Source: Halichondria panicea | Lineage: Eukaryota; Porifera; Demospongiae; Suberitida; Halichondriidae | Direction of reading: 5' to 3' | Length of the DNA stretch: 64,000 nucleotides | Assembly: GCF_963675165.1 (NCBI RefSeq) | Contig: NC_087382.1 | Location: forward strand, 5,876,315-5,940,314 | Shown here: positions 12,512 to 23,975 of the stretch, piece after piece | How the letters are laid out: each line of letters starts with the position of its first letter | Numbering within the stretch: position 1 is the stretch's first letter | The notes under the pieces: model-generated | What the model was told of the DNA's origin: nothing | The model's input: the letters and a program-made list of their open reading frames with translations, nothing else | Databases searched by the model: none | Position numbers and translations under genes: made by a program

Positions 12512-14946
12512 ATGAATGGAACTCATGAGAACAGGTGCTGTATGTGTTAACATGTAATATACAGATCTATACAGTGGGCTTTGCATACTGCCAGCAAAAT
12601 TAATGGGCAAATGCAGAACGTGGAGATTAACTGCAAATGAGTTTGCGTTTTAATATGCATGTACTGTACCTCAAATACCTATGATTAATTGTACTTGTTC
12701 ACAGCTCTGGGACCAAGCGATCACATGAGCCAGACGATGGTGTTGATATGACCTCCGTTGACCTCTCACCTCCACCAGCCGTCAAGAAACGCAGCGACTA
12801 CCTCTCATGGGAGGAGTACTTCATGTCCGTCGCCTTCTTGTCAGCCCAGAGGAGCAAGGACCCAAGCTCACAGGTAATCACCCATTATAATAATGACTTC
12901 AGGGAAAGTGGGCGTACAGCATAACCTCATGCATTGTTTACAACATTTTAGCAATTATGCTGAGATGCATGGGATTGTTTTTTATTTGTGACCTGCCCTT
13001 ATATCGCAGGTGGCCGTTGTATATAATTATTGCATTTGAGATAATTCTTTTAAATATACGTACGTTAGCCAATTCGAGGAATAAGGCATCTGTTACAGTA
13101 ACATTTTATTATAACAATTATGGTCATGCTTAGTTGTGTGGTTTGGTTTGTAGGTCGGAGCATGTATTGTGAATGATGAGATGAAGATTGTGGGCATTGG
13201 TTACAACGGAATGCCCAACGGATGTAGTGATGACGAGCTGCCATGGGAACGTGAGGCTGATGACAGACTTGACACAAAATATCCTTATGGTGAGTCAGTT
13301 CATGAAAATAATGTTTATAAGTGCAGCGACCGTTCGATTTAGTCACACTGTTTATTTTTTAATTCAATCCATTATTTAGTCATTTCGTGGGTAAAATATT
13401 CGTGGTCAGACCTTCAAACGAAAACCACGAATATTTTGCCCCACGAAAATTACCCTCTATACAGTAGTCACTCTTGGGCAGGTGATTAGGTCCAAATACA
13501 TGCTATGGAGATTTGTTATGCCCATTTACCTGTCCGAGGGGAACCTGCCTGTTGGGGACCTTTTTTAAAATACTCAGAGTACAACACCCCATCCGACCAC
13601 ACACACTGGTACAATTTTTCATACAATGCTAACATACTCTTTCCTCACACATATTCACGCAGTTTGTCATGCCGAGATGAATGCCATTCTTAATAAGAAC
13701 GCCTCGACGGTGAAGGGATGTACAATATACGTTGGTTTGTTCCCATGCAACGAGTGTGCCAAGCTCATCATCCAGAGTGGCCTAAAGGCGGTGGTCTTTG
13801 TAAGTGACAAGTATCATGACAAACCTGACATGAGAGCCTCTAGGAAGCTACTTGACATGGCTAAAGTTAAATGCAGGTATGTATACCCGTAGCACTGCGT
13901 TTACAGCATGGATAGTCCCCACACAACAACTTATTAGTAGCCGATTTTGATGTTAAAGCTTCGTTGTCAATCAAAGGCTAAGAAGCTTGTTTTTAAGTCT
14001 TCTTACCTGGATGCTATAGCACTGCGTTGTTTACAGCATGGGTAGCCTCCACACAACAAGTTATTACTTTTAATAGTGGCAGCTTTCGATGTTAGAACCT
14101 TGTTGTCGAATAAGCGAACAGAAGCTTGTGCTTGTACTTGCACGTTGGCCTTTAGCTCTACAGGCATAGTTTATTCGAGGTGTACGTATTTACAAATGAA
14201 GTGATCCTGTACCAGGAACAATGGAAAGGGTCACTAAAGTACGTAGAAAATATGATTGTTGCTTCTTTGCCCCTAGCCCTAGATACCAGCAGGAGCCATA
14301 TTTCTAAGACTCTAGGTACTATAGGCTTCTTTGCTGTGATCCTAGTCCACCCCAGTGCATGTCTCATATACCAAAGCTCTGTTCTCCAAAGTTTCAGCAT
14401 GCCTCTTAGTCTATAGATTGATCGAATTTCATTGCTCATGTTACCAAGTTGCTACTTGGCCAGCTTCCATGCTTCATACAACAACTGTAACAGCCGAGGG
14501 TTAGTGCTCTACGGTATAGCGGGAAATTTTCGCTCTTTGGCTCCAGCGTTTCAATGCCAGGAAAAACCACACCCAACAATAGCTGTGCATGTGAAATACC
14601 GGTGCGTGGGAGTTTATCCCAGTTTTAATGGTTCGCCTTAATTGTAATTTCTCGCTACACCAGGTGTAAAACTTCGAATCTAACTTTTTGGGCTGCACAA
14701 AACTATATAGTTGTCATACAATGACGTGTGTGTAATCCAATGTGGCTATTACATTGAATAATTATTGTGCGTCGTTTTATAGTACTGTTTCTATCAAGTC
14801 GTTAAATTTTATCTCATGCACACACACACGACTGCAGGCAGTTCATACCGACCTCTCCGTCCATCTCCATTGACTTCAAAAGCATTGAACAATCTCTCTA
14901 TGATATCAAGACATCAGACGCTGACCTCTCAGTATGTGATAACTGA
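12512..14946 (+). CDS. DCTD: dCMP deaminase
   Basis: Cytosolic zinc enzyme that deaminates dCMP to dUMP for thymidylate synthesis. Exons 12512-12534, 12705-12873, 13154-13289, 13663-13876 and 14838-14946 give 216 residues. Family landmarks: [40 protein letters not shown], zinc/catalytic CHAEMNA (His112, Glu114), PCNEC (Cys138, Cys141) and SDKYHD. The N-terminus is about 30-35 residues longer than in human DCTD and carries no recognisable motif. The C-tail ([12 protein letters not shown]) is divergent. The start at 12512 is the only upstream ATG that splices in frame. A polyadenylation signal follows 43 nt after the stop. Confidence 0.96.
13381..13467. mobile_element. MITE remnant in DCTD intron 3
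   Basis: Inverted arms (TTTCGTGGG / CCCCACGAAA) end in CACGAAAATTACCC then CTATACAGTA, the terminus also seen at 22170, 34135 and 57412. The other half is missing. Confidence 0.65.
13890..14143. repeat. ~127-bp tandem duplication in DCTD intron 4
   Basis: Two diverged copies start TAGCACTGCG at 13890 and 14017. Both continue through TTTACAGCATGG, CACACAACAA and GTTATTA-like blocks. Confidence 0.8.
14509..14640. other. Half-terminus resembling the CCGTATAGCGGG MITE
   Basis: ACGGTATAGCGGGAAATTTTCG near 14510 resembles the 5' end of the MITE seen intact at 21997, but the matching end was not found. Confidence 0.35.
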
Positions 14947-14988
14947 AACTTTCATACGCCGACAGTTTTATCATTATTAATTATTGTC

Positions 14989-14994
14989 AATAAA
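14989..14994 (+). terminator. AATAAA polyadenylation signal of DCTD
   Basis: Canonical AATAAA, 43 nt past the stop codon, in TTGTCAATAAAAGTATT. Confidence 0.75.
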
Positions 14995-15558
14995 AGTATT
15001 TCTGAACTAAAGTCTATTTGCGTTGAGTTCGACCACGGAATCGAAGTTATGTGGTCAATTATGGCTTCATTTATGCTTTATGTGGTGGACAAGTATGCCT
15101 GGGACTTCTACATAGAACATGCTAAGTTGGAGCTTACCAGCTCTATATATATATACAGCATAGATAGAAGCGCTTTTTAACAAGGGGTATATATATGAAT
15201 TTCAGTAAAATGACAATGTTATGACAACTTTATGAAGATCAAACTCAACACAAATACAATAGACTTTAGAAGCCCATGCACATAATATTATGTACACATA
15301 ATAGACTATATATATAAGTAAAGAGCATGACATTTTTTATGTAGAAGCAAAAATTATAGCCAGCCAATAACGAGACTGTCGATTTTGTGGAATTGTGTTT
15401 ACTAAGCCCAGCAGGCTATAGGTATTACCATAATTATCTATGTATTACTGTGTTTACTGATGATGAAGCCTTGTGATGAACGTGGCCACAAGTTTGTACA
15501 TAATTATAACAACAACTACCAAAAACCAAACTTAAAAATAATACAATTAAAAACGGTA
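14995..15558. other. Convergent intergenic region, DCTD / LRR gene
   Basis: AT-rich sequence between two 3' ends. I see no gene or element in it. Confidence 0.6.
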
Positions 15559-17365
15559 TCAACACATCACTTTACCACTTCCTATCAACAAAACTTTAGC
15601 TTCTTCCGTTAATGGGTTATCAGTTAATGTCAGTACTTCCAAACTAGCTGGTAGAGAGTCCACTACTAACTGTTCAACGTTCTGTATTCTGTTGGAGCTG
15701 AGATCAATTTGAGACAGTGAGGGCACTTGAGTGAGAATTTCAGGGAACGACTCAAACTTGTTTCTAGAGAGGTTGACGAACGTCAGCCTCTGAAGGGAGG
15801 GGATTGTATCCGGGAGGGTGGAGAGATTGTTGCTGCTCAGGTCAAGGCCTGCACAGTGGGTGGGTGTGGTGTTTACTGAATGAATCGAGCAATGCTACAA
15901 CTATATTCATGTACGACTAGTTCCTATATTATATAGTTTCTACATGATTATTAATACATTGCTAAGCGATTATAATACACGTACAACATTGCTCAATGAT
16001 TGTAATACATCGCTTGATATAATATGGAAACAAAACGGCTAACCATAAATAATATCCTACTTTGATGTTGGATATGCCCAGGTATAACTGTGATACGTAC
16101 TGTAAGACGTCTGATTATAACGCGACACCCTCTAGCTTAGGCAATTTTCTGACCGCTGCGTTGACTTTTTAATGTCGCGTCCTAAATGTAGACATCCTAG
16201 CCTCGATTCTAGCCCATTGGAAAATAAACGTTTTTTTTTAAGCGGCTAGAAATCGAGGCGAGTAGATTGATTAGAGCTACATGTACATGTATCTCCAATA
16301 GTAATCCTCTAAATATGTGACACCAGGTCTTATTTTGTTGGTTGATGAAGAACAACCAACAAAATAAGCGACCTCTGGCTTTGTAAAAGTGTCGCCTTAT
16401 AATTAGAGGTCTTACGGTAATTCCCTCTGATATTTCTATCCCTAGACATGTTTGTTACAAGATCTTGTCGATAATTTTATCCGGCTTGCTACTGCAGTAC
16501 TAGTTTGAAAGTGAGTCACCATGGTAGGGGAGTAGATGCTCAGTGTAGCATATTGCATAGCCAATCACAATTATAACACTCATACTATGATTACTAGGGC
16601 TTTATGGAGGTTCCACTGTAACTATAACGTATACCGACGCATTGGGTTTAAAGGATGAGCGTAAATGAACTATTCTATTGCCACCAAACTGACCGGCACC
16701 GATGGTGTAGCTACATCATGACTATAGTATACATAGATAGATACAAGATAGATGGATTGGAAACGAGGCTACCTTGCGGTACAATCCGTGTTTCCCCATG
16801 GTTTAATCGAGGTTGTGTTCTAGGTACGAAGAAAATAATGAAAGTTGTAAGACTATTAGAACAAGTCCACAGTAGACAAAAACAGCGGCTTACCTCGAAC
16901 ACGAGGCACTAGCTAGTTAAAATGGTTTATAAATAATACCTGCCTAAAAGGTCGTCTCTTATAGCAGATGTTTTCCAGCAGCTAAGTTAAACACTATCAC
17001 AACCACCACATTAAAAAGCAAAACGCAGATTGGGATTTTTAACCACAAGCATAAAGACTATATACGTTGAGCACGAGCACGTGATTTGCTACCTTTTCCA
17101 ATCCCTTTCCTTTCCTTAATCTATGCTAGTACCAAGCCTCACTTGTAACAGATGCAAACACTGGGGATGACATCAGTTTAGCAGGTAGTCGAGTGAACTG
17201 GTTGTCAGCCAGGCTCAGTTTTTGCATCTCCACACCACTCAGAATGAAGAACACAGCCTCTGGAAACTTCCTTAGACCACAGGAGTTCAGCAACAGCTCT
17301 CTCGAGGCTTTGGAGTCCTCACATCTTTGGGCAACTTCAGCAACTTCAGCAGCCATCTTGACCAC
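15559..17365 (-). CDS. LRRC20: LRRC20-like leucine-rich repeat protein
   Basis: Two exons, 17365-17143 and 15848-15559, spliced in phase 1 (TTACAA|GTGAGG to GTGCAG|GC) across a ~1.3-kb intron. They give 170 residues; human LRRC20 is 184. The start matches the LRRC20 layout: a short helical N-terminus (MAAEVAEVAQRCEDS), then repeats LLLNSCGLRKFPEAVFF, MQKLSLADNQFTRLPAKL, VTSLDLSSNNLSTLPDTI, LTFVNLSRNKFESFPEIL, LSQIDLSSNRIQNVEQL and LEVLTLTDNPL. No signal peptide or membrane segment is present, so it is probably cytoplasmic. The exact function of the family is poorly known. The symbol rests on length and layout rather than an alignment; another short LRR protein is possible. The intron carries two inverted-repeat elements. 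Confidence 0.8.
16115..16402. mobile_element. MITE-like element with two internal hairpins
   Basis: The ends ATTATAA-x-GCGACAC and GTGTCGC-x-TTATAAT form ~15-bp inverted repeats. Inside are a hairpin 16200-16214/16244-16259 (GCCTCGATTCTAGCC arms) and a perfect one, 16329-16344/16353-16368 (CTTATTTTGTTGGTTG arms, 8-nt loop). Confidence 0.65.
16732..17126. mobile_element. TIR element in LRR gene intron (GGGATTGG-AAC family)
   Basis: Imperfect inverted ends (CATAGAT...GGATTGGAAA / TTTCCAATCC...ATCTATG) and an internal CCGTGTTTCC are shared with the elements at 41578-42190 and 42813-43332. Confidence 0.6.
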
Positions 17366-18314
17366 AAAAAAGAGGGGCGTTGGCTATGTATACTGTTTTT
17401 ATGTTTATCCTACTGAGCATGCGCAACTGCCAATAATGATAGTAAAATACCACAATAGGCGGGTAGTAGTTGTACTTAAATGTATCTCAAGATTGGAACA
17501 CTTCTAAGAAATTGTGCTGATAACATTGTATAGGTGAATAAATAAGCTACAAAAAATAATATTTCCCCAAAAGTTTTTGTAGTGGTAAATAGGGGTGATC
17601 GTAAAAATTGTGTAACTTCAAATATCTCAGTATTTTTGGACAAATTTGTTGTATCAAAAATTAGACAATTTATTTAACATCTATGGAAAAAATTAGACGT
17701 AGCCAACAAGTTTATGGACAAATTCGTTTTAAAAAGTTAGATATTTTATTTAACTGTGTGAAAAAATTAGACTTATCCGACAAGTTTGCTTGAATTCCAT
17801 CGCTAAGCAAAAAAGAAATAACTGATAATTGAGTAGTAATTGCTGTGTGTACTTATGTAACTATAAGAAATCATGGAGGTATAGTGGTAGTGGTGGTTTG
17901 TCGATCAAAACTAGCTCCGATCATCTTTTCCAGTTGCTCTCCACTCCAATGACTTGTTAGCTAAACTATTCAAGAATGTTGTGCCAGAGTTCCACCTTAG
18001 CCGACAACGATTGGTCTTTTCCATCGCTAAACGATTTTTCACTATTGAAAATCTTGTAAACCATCACATATTTTTAGATATGTTTTAGATCATTCACAAT
18101 GGTATCAGATGTGCAGAATTTTTAGAAATGTTACAATCACAAAGTATTCATATTCATGTATACAGTAGAAGAAAATTTACTCTCCAGCACTGTATACGTA
18201 GTCTCTACAATAATATTTACCAGATAGACAAAACCTAACAAGACACATTCTAAGCCCCTCAGGGTAGTTATCACAATGTTTTGGTATATACTATCTATGC
18301 TATTCAGTACACAG
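17366..18314. other. Intergenic region with a ~77-bp tandem repeat
   Basis: 17638-17715 and 17716-17788 are two diverged copies (GGACAAATT, AAAAATTAGAC and CAACAAGTTT landmarks). No gene seen. Both neighbours are on the minus strand, so the LRR gene promoter lies at the left side. Confidence 0.7.
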
Positions 18315-21300
18315 TTATATCCCAGCACGACAATTGAGAGGATAGATCGAATCTTCACAGCTGCTAACGATAGGGAGCTCAGGCACAGTGAGAGGCACTT
18401 TAGCACTGATTGCAGCCGTGTATGGGGAGCTACCATCATTATGGAACTCTGGTACTGAACCTGGGGCCGCTCCTTTCCTTCCAATGATAGCCCAAGCATG
18501 ATAAGCTCCAACATTTCTAATGTGGGCACTACCTATCAACTCCAGAGCTGCTCTTCCAGTGTTATCAATTCCATTAGAGCCTTCATGACTGATAGTTGCA
18601 ACGACGATGCGCCCATTTTTGATCGTATTGATAAAATCTCGAGCGTAGTTGTTCCCATAGCGGTATCGCCAAGAGTATGAATTGGTGTCGTATGTCACAG
18701 TTCGTTCGAACGTACAGCTATCTTCATTCACCAAACCAAAAGTAATTCCAATTCCTGGGCACAAATTGGATGGGAAAGTGCTATTTCCAATGGTGATAAA
18801 AGTTCCGATATTTCCAGAATAGCTACATGAACGAGATGAGCCTGTGCTTGAGCTAACAGAGATCTTGCAATAAGAGCTTGTATTCTTGCTTTCATTAACA
18901 GGTAGGTAGAGAGTTGCCCATGCTTGATAGCTGTATTTAACTGACTCAGCTACTTCTCCCGGTAAAGCATTCTTTCGTCCGATGATAGCCCAAGACCTGT
19001 CAACACGAGCATATCGAATCAGTCTACTTCCAATTTTTTCACACGCACGCTTCGCCTCCTCTGTTAAATGAGTAATAGCATCTCCTTTGATAGCAATGGC
19101 TACAACACGCCCTATAGGTAATGCATTAATGAAGTCCACAAATGCTTCAGAAGGTGAATAATCTGAAAAGGCTTCGGAATTGGTATTGAATACCTTTGTG
19201 TCCAAAATTTCTCCTGACTTTTCGTTAATAACAACTACATTAAGTCCGATATTACTCTTTTCATCACTGGTAATTTTCACCTCCTTTCCATCAATTGTAA
19301 TGTTAGCAATATCACCACCACCTTGCTTCCCACCGGAAATAACAGATATGCGCAATCCATACTCGTGTCTCGGCTGAAGTTTGACTTGGGTGGAAACATT
19401 GACAGCAAAATGTTCACTCAAACTCTCGACAGCTCTTCCTCTTGCTAAGCCTTTGATTCCAATCAGTGCCCATGAAGTAAGAGTATTAATGCTGTTAAAA
19501 TACGTAGAGCCTAATGTGCTCAAGGCCCGTCTTGCTCGTTCGTCTAGACCACTGGCTGCATTTCCGCTAGACCCAAGTACGACAAAAGCACCAGGATGCA
19601 AATTCTCAATGGTTTGTGATAACATAATTAAACCTGCGCTGCTATCGAAATTCTCCATTAGTACAACTTTGCCAGAAACTTCGTCAATAACAGCCATGTT
19701 CATACCTTGCCTCCTTCCCCCAAACACCACATGCCAGTCCTTGCTTATTGAAAAGCGGTTCCCAACGTTGATTCCATGGCTCTCCACATCAAACTGCAAT
19801 ATTGTCTTATTCTTGGACAATTTACAGTCTGGAGAAACAGAAAAAAGATGGAACCTTATATCTAAAGTGAATACAAATTCACACATCACACTATAGTGCG
19901 ACAAATTTGAAGTATGTATGAAACTAGCCTCGACCACAGGCCAATTTGTCTCCAATTTAACGCTAGGTCACCTCCTCAGCCTGGTATTGATTGTATCTGG
20001 GCGTGTATCTGGGTATGTGCTATATTTGCTCCACCTTGCTCAGGTATTCGCTCAAAATGAGCGAATACCTGAGCAAGGTGGAGCAACAAGAAACACTAAT
20101 GGTGAATGTAAGCATACTTACTCTGTAAAGTGAATTGACCACATGGACTATCATTACGTAGCAGTATTAATTTCTAGTGTCATTTATGATTATATCGCTG
20201 TATTTTTAGCCACTGTATACTTGAAAAACCAGTACATGGAACAAATTATTAATGTACAATTTCCAGTCACGCCCAGATACAATCAATACCAGGCCGAGAA
20301 GACGACCTAGCGTTAAATTGGAGACAAATCGGCATGGGGTCGAGGCTATAGTATGAAACACAAAATGGCATGAAGAAATTAGTATAGTCACATACCAACA
20401 AGCTGTATTGGTCTTTTCTCCGCCATACATTTTGCTCTGAATCCAGTTGAGGTAGTTGTACCATCAGTAGTGAACTCAAGTGTGAGGAAGTTGCCAGTAG
20501 AAGCGTAGCCACAAGCAACTTCTCCATAATCACCTATAATTATATACATATAGCATGTATATCATCAGTATGTGATAAATTTGACGTGCATGCATGGTTC
20601 CACAATCTCCTAGCTAAAAAACTGGCTTACCTGACAACACCGCTACTTGAGCATCTTTTTCCGAGCATGATTTTCCATTGCACACCTTCAGCTGGTCATA
20701 CTTGTGTTCTATTTTGAGGAAATCAAACTCGATGTAGGCATAGCTCTCGATTGGAGCATGTATAGTCCATGTACACTTCAAGTTGTTTTGGTACGGTTTG
20801 GGGAAATTGGTAGATACAATGACCACCTCTCCTGAAACCCTGGATAGCGTAAATGTACCTCCACAATCTGCAATACAATCAACACATGTATGCAAAAATA
20901 GTGATCATAATAGTTAGGAAACGTACCAAAATTGACCAGTCTGTTATTAGAAGTATTGGATGGGCTTGGGAAACTTAGAATGTTCTTAGAAGACAATTCA
21001 ATTACTTTTTGCTTAAGCTCAAACGGCTGCATTAGTGGTGAACGAGAAAGATGAGCGGCTGCTATTCCACATACAAGGGAAGAAGCCAAACTAGTGCCAC
21101 TCCTATTCTCAGTTGTGCATGTTGCGCAAGAAATATCAGCTCCTATGATTTGCTCCCCAGGGGCAAATACATCCACACAAGTACCATAATTTGATTTTTC
21201 GTATATTTTATCACTAAGAGTACTTGCACCAACCCTCAATACAAAACTGTTATTAGCAGGAGAAGACATACAGGCATCACTTTGAGAGTTTCCAGCAGAG

Positions 21301-22465
21301 CCTACAATCAACACGTTTCTGTCGTTGTGCAAAGTTGCAATTGCTGTGTTAAGGGATGAATGCACACTACCGCTAAGAGCCATACTCACGATAGCAGGTC
21401 TTCTTCGCTCAGCAACTTCTGTCGCAATAAAGTTGAGTCCATCTAGAATAACACTCCATGGAGCAGCTCTATCACACCCAAGTACTCTAACACTCAAAAG
21501 ATTCACTTTCTTTGCCGTTCCAAATGTTTTTCCTCCAATCAAGCTGGCAACCAAAGTTCCATGTCCATTGCAATCTCTTCCATTATGGGGTTTATAATCA
21601 GGTGTTTTCAATGTGGTAAAATGGTACTCATCCACAGGATCATAGCCAGCATACTTTGCTCGATTCTCAAATTCATAATGCTCGAATTCAATTCCACTGT
21701 CCAAAACGTACACATCGACAGCCCTTTCTTCTTCACCATTGAAAGTGTTAGTGAAAATGTGGTCTAAGGGAAGATTAAGCTGATTAAGTCGGTCTAGAAA
21801 CCAGAGATAACAAGTTGTGTTAACTCCGTCAGCGCCGGAACATGAAACACCAGCCTCAAACGCCATGTCTTCTTCCTCAATATGCCTGACTTCTTCCAAA
21901 TGACGTATCTATGTATATGCATGATAGAAGAGAAATTAACCTTTGTACATTAATTAACTCATTCGCGCCATATAAATATGTAGCAATAGCACGATTTACC
22001 GTATAGCGGGTAATTTTCGTGGGCAAGCTGACCTTCACGGAATTTTAACGTAGGTGTGGCTTACCGGAACGTATGAATACAGTGCAGACAATGAAATTTT
22101 ACTCACGAAAACCACCATTTTTCAAGTTGAATGAATTTTTTGCCCCACGAAAATTACCTGCTATACGGTAATATTTGCTGTTTTAACTTTAGTCTGACCT
22201 TGTCCAAGACATGTTCTGGTGCATCCACAGTGAATGTCTTCCCCACATGCTCAGTGTAGCGATGCACAGTGACATCATCCGACATCCTCTTCACCTTCTC
22301 CATTACTTTGTGCAGGTTAATCTCGGAAGAATCTTGCTTGAGCACCACAATATGGTGACCAGTAATAGTGGCTCCTGTTGGGGCTTTCACCAATGGCTTG
22401 CTGCCATTTGCAGGATAGAGCAGGAGTGCAGCAAGAATGCAAAAATACAAAGTTGCAAGTCTCAT
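18315..22465 (-). CDS. Secreted S8 (subtilisin/proteinase K-like) protease with CUB and three ILEI domains
   Basis: Five exons on the minus strand, 22465-22199, 21908-20927, 20867-20631, 20533-20396 and 19828-18315, all GT-AG and in phase, encode 1045 residues. Signal peptide about 1-21; inhibitor I9 prodomain about 38-88 (HHIVVLKQD, GKTFTVDAPEHVL). The S8 domain has Asp159 (VYVLDSG), His205 (DCNGHGT), oxyanion Asn296 (GSAGNS) and Ser362 (RSGTSLASS). A CUB domain spans exons 3-4 (CGGTFTL, YIEFDFLKIE, LTLEFTTDGTTTSTGF). Exon 5 holds three ILEI modules, each ending in a SWAIIGRK-like motif (SWALIGIKG, SWAIIGRKN, AWAIIGRKG). The catalytic set is complete, so an active secreted or autoprocessed protease is likely. 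ILEI domains occur in FAM3 cytokines and POMGNT1; their fusion to a subtilase is not one I know. Substrate unknown. Confidence 0.85.
19925..20350. mobile_element. 426-bp inverted-repeat element with 9-bp target duplication
   Basis: Direct repeats GTATGAAAC flank it (19916-19924, 20351-20359). Long arms (about 19925-20012 and 20263-20350, from TAGCCTCGACC inward) are diverged inverted copies. It sits in the last intron of the protease gene. Nine-bp duplications with long arms fit a Mutator-like (MULE) element. Confidence 0.75.
20026..20086. repeat. Perfect 29-bp-arm hairpin, AAA loop
   Basis: 20026-20054 and 20058-20086 are exact reverse complements (GCTCCACCTTGCTCAGG at the base). It is inside the 426-bp element. 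Confidence 0.95.
21997..22170. mobile_element. Complete 174-bp MITE, CCGTATAGCGGG family
   Basis: The ends TACCGTATAGCGGGTAATTT and AAATTACCTGCTATACGGTA are near-perfect inverted repeats, with TA at both ends. It lies in intron 1 of the protease gene. Related copies are at 33924, 57203 and, as a remnant, 13381. Confidence 0.85.
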
Positions 22466-23228
22466 TTTTACTGATTTCTAACTGTCATGTAGTGTACTGC
22501 CAGATTCAACTTGCACTATGCTTTGTGTGGTTACAGCATGCATGCACTCAAGGAGTGCAAACCACCTAGACTGTGCATGTATAGACAATAATCCTTTGTG
22601 CCGGATTATGTATGCGCCCTGCGACCATTCATATCTGCCTAACCATAAAAATATCTCTCCATCTCGATCCTGCAACCATGATAATCTGCTAATTACTCTC
22701 TCTTAAACCTAAGGTAACCTTTCAGCCCAAGTTAAGGTAACCTTAACCAGTCAACTCACAATGCTGTGATTTATCACTCAGCCATGACTGTAACATGCAT
22801 GTAGCATGCATGTCGTGATCATTCTCAGGTAGGTTAAAGCAAAACAGCACTTAAATTGAAGATGGAGTGTACTATAAAGATTTGTTGTATAATGTCTTGT
22901 ACCTTTTCACTACTGTATTGTGGACATAAAAAACTATTAATTTAATTACTATTTCCATGGTTATTATCCTGTTGTGTGCGTACCAAAAATGACCCAATAC
23001 TAGTAAGCAATAAGTGTGGTATAGATTGGTATACCGTTATACTAATCACTCACATTCAGTAATTATAACATTGCTAAATGATAAAAAGGAGCATTCATAT
23101 GCATGCTGTATACATGTACTGTCTCTAGACTGGATGGACTGTAGCTACGTACAAGTGTAATTCAAGAGCAAAACATGCAGTATAATGAAATCAACAAAGC
23201 ACTTAATTCGTTGTAATACTAATTTTAT
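22466..23228. other. Upstream region of the protease gene
   Basis: AT-rich, with no gene recognised. An inverted GGTAACCTT-type repeat lies at 22708-22748. The promoter of the minus-strand protease is presumably near 22470-22700 but shows no clear motif. Confidence 0.5.
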
Positions 23229-23330
23229 GGCTCTTAATTATGCCTCGAGGCGTAGCCGCACGAGGGATACGGTACAGCTGGCTCTTAATTATGCCTCGAG
23301 GCGTAGCCGTACGAGGGATACGGTAAAGCT
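23229..23330. repeat. 51-bp tandem duplication
   Basis: Two near-identical 51-bp units (GGCTCTTAATTATGCCTCGA to ACGGTAMAGCT), immediately before the TG tract. Confidence 0.9.
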
Positions 23331-23331
23331 G

Positions 23332-23635
<304 letters not shown>

Positions 23636-23744
23636 TCTAGCCACGTTCTCTTGGATTTTGATTCGTGGATTAGCAAACTAAAGCTTCTTTCTCGAGTTAT
23701 GGCTAGTTTAACTCACATTGAATGTGTGAGAAAATAATATCCAA

Positions 23745-23975
23745 GATCCAGATCCAGATCCTCCTGGCAGAATCATCTTGTCTTGAGGGCCTGGTAAGCC
23801 ACAAAACACTACCATATAACAATATAGATAACAATATGCATGTACACAGGTCTTTTCTTCTTAGATTTATATACACTGAACTACAGATCCTGGAAGAATC
23901 AATTTTCTTCTTTCTTGAGGTCCTGGTAAGCCACATAATACAACAATAGATAAGTCTTTTCTTCTCAGTGACTTT
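23745..23975 (+). repeat. Diverged ~125-bp tandem duplication with exon-like cores
   Basis: Each copy has CAG, about 37 nt open in one frame (ILLAESSCLEGL / ILEESIFFFLEVL), then CTG|GTAAGCC. It could be a duplicated microexon of an unrecognised gene or just a repeat. Confidence 0.4.

Noticed and set aside
20267..20533. Signal-peptide-like frame MEKLLVATLLLATSS as the start of an ILEI gene
   Set aside because: The same exon in another frame completes the CUB domain with correct phases on both sides; the hydrophobic start is a shadow frame.
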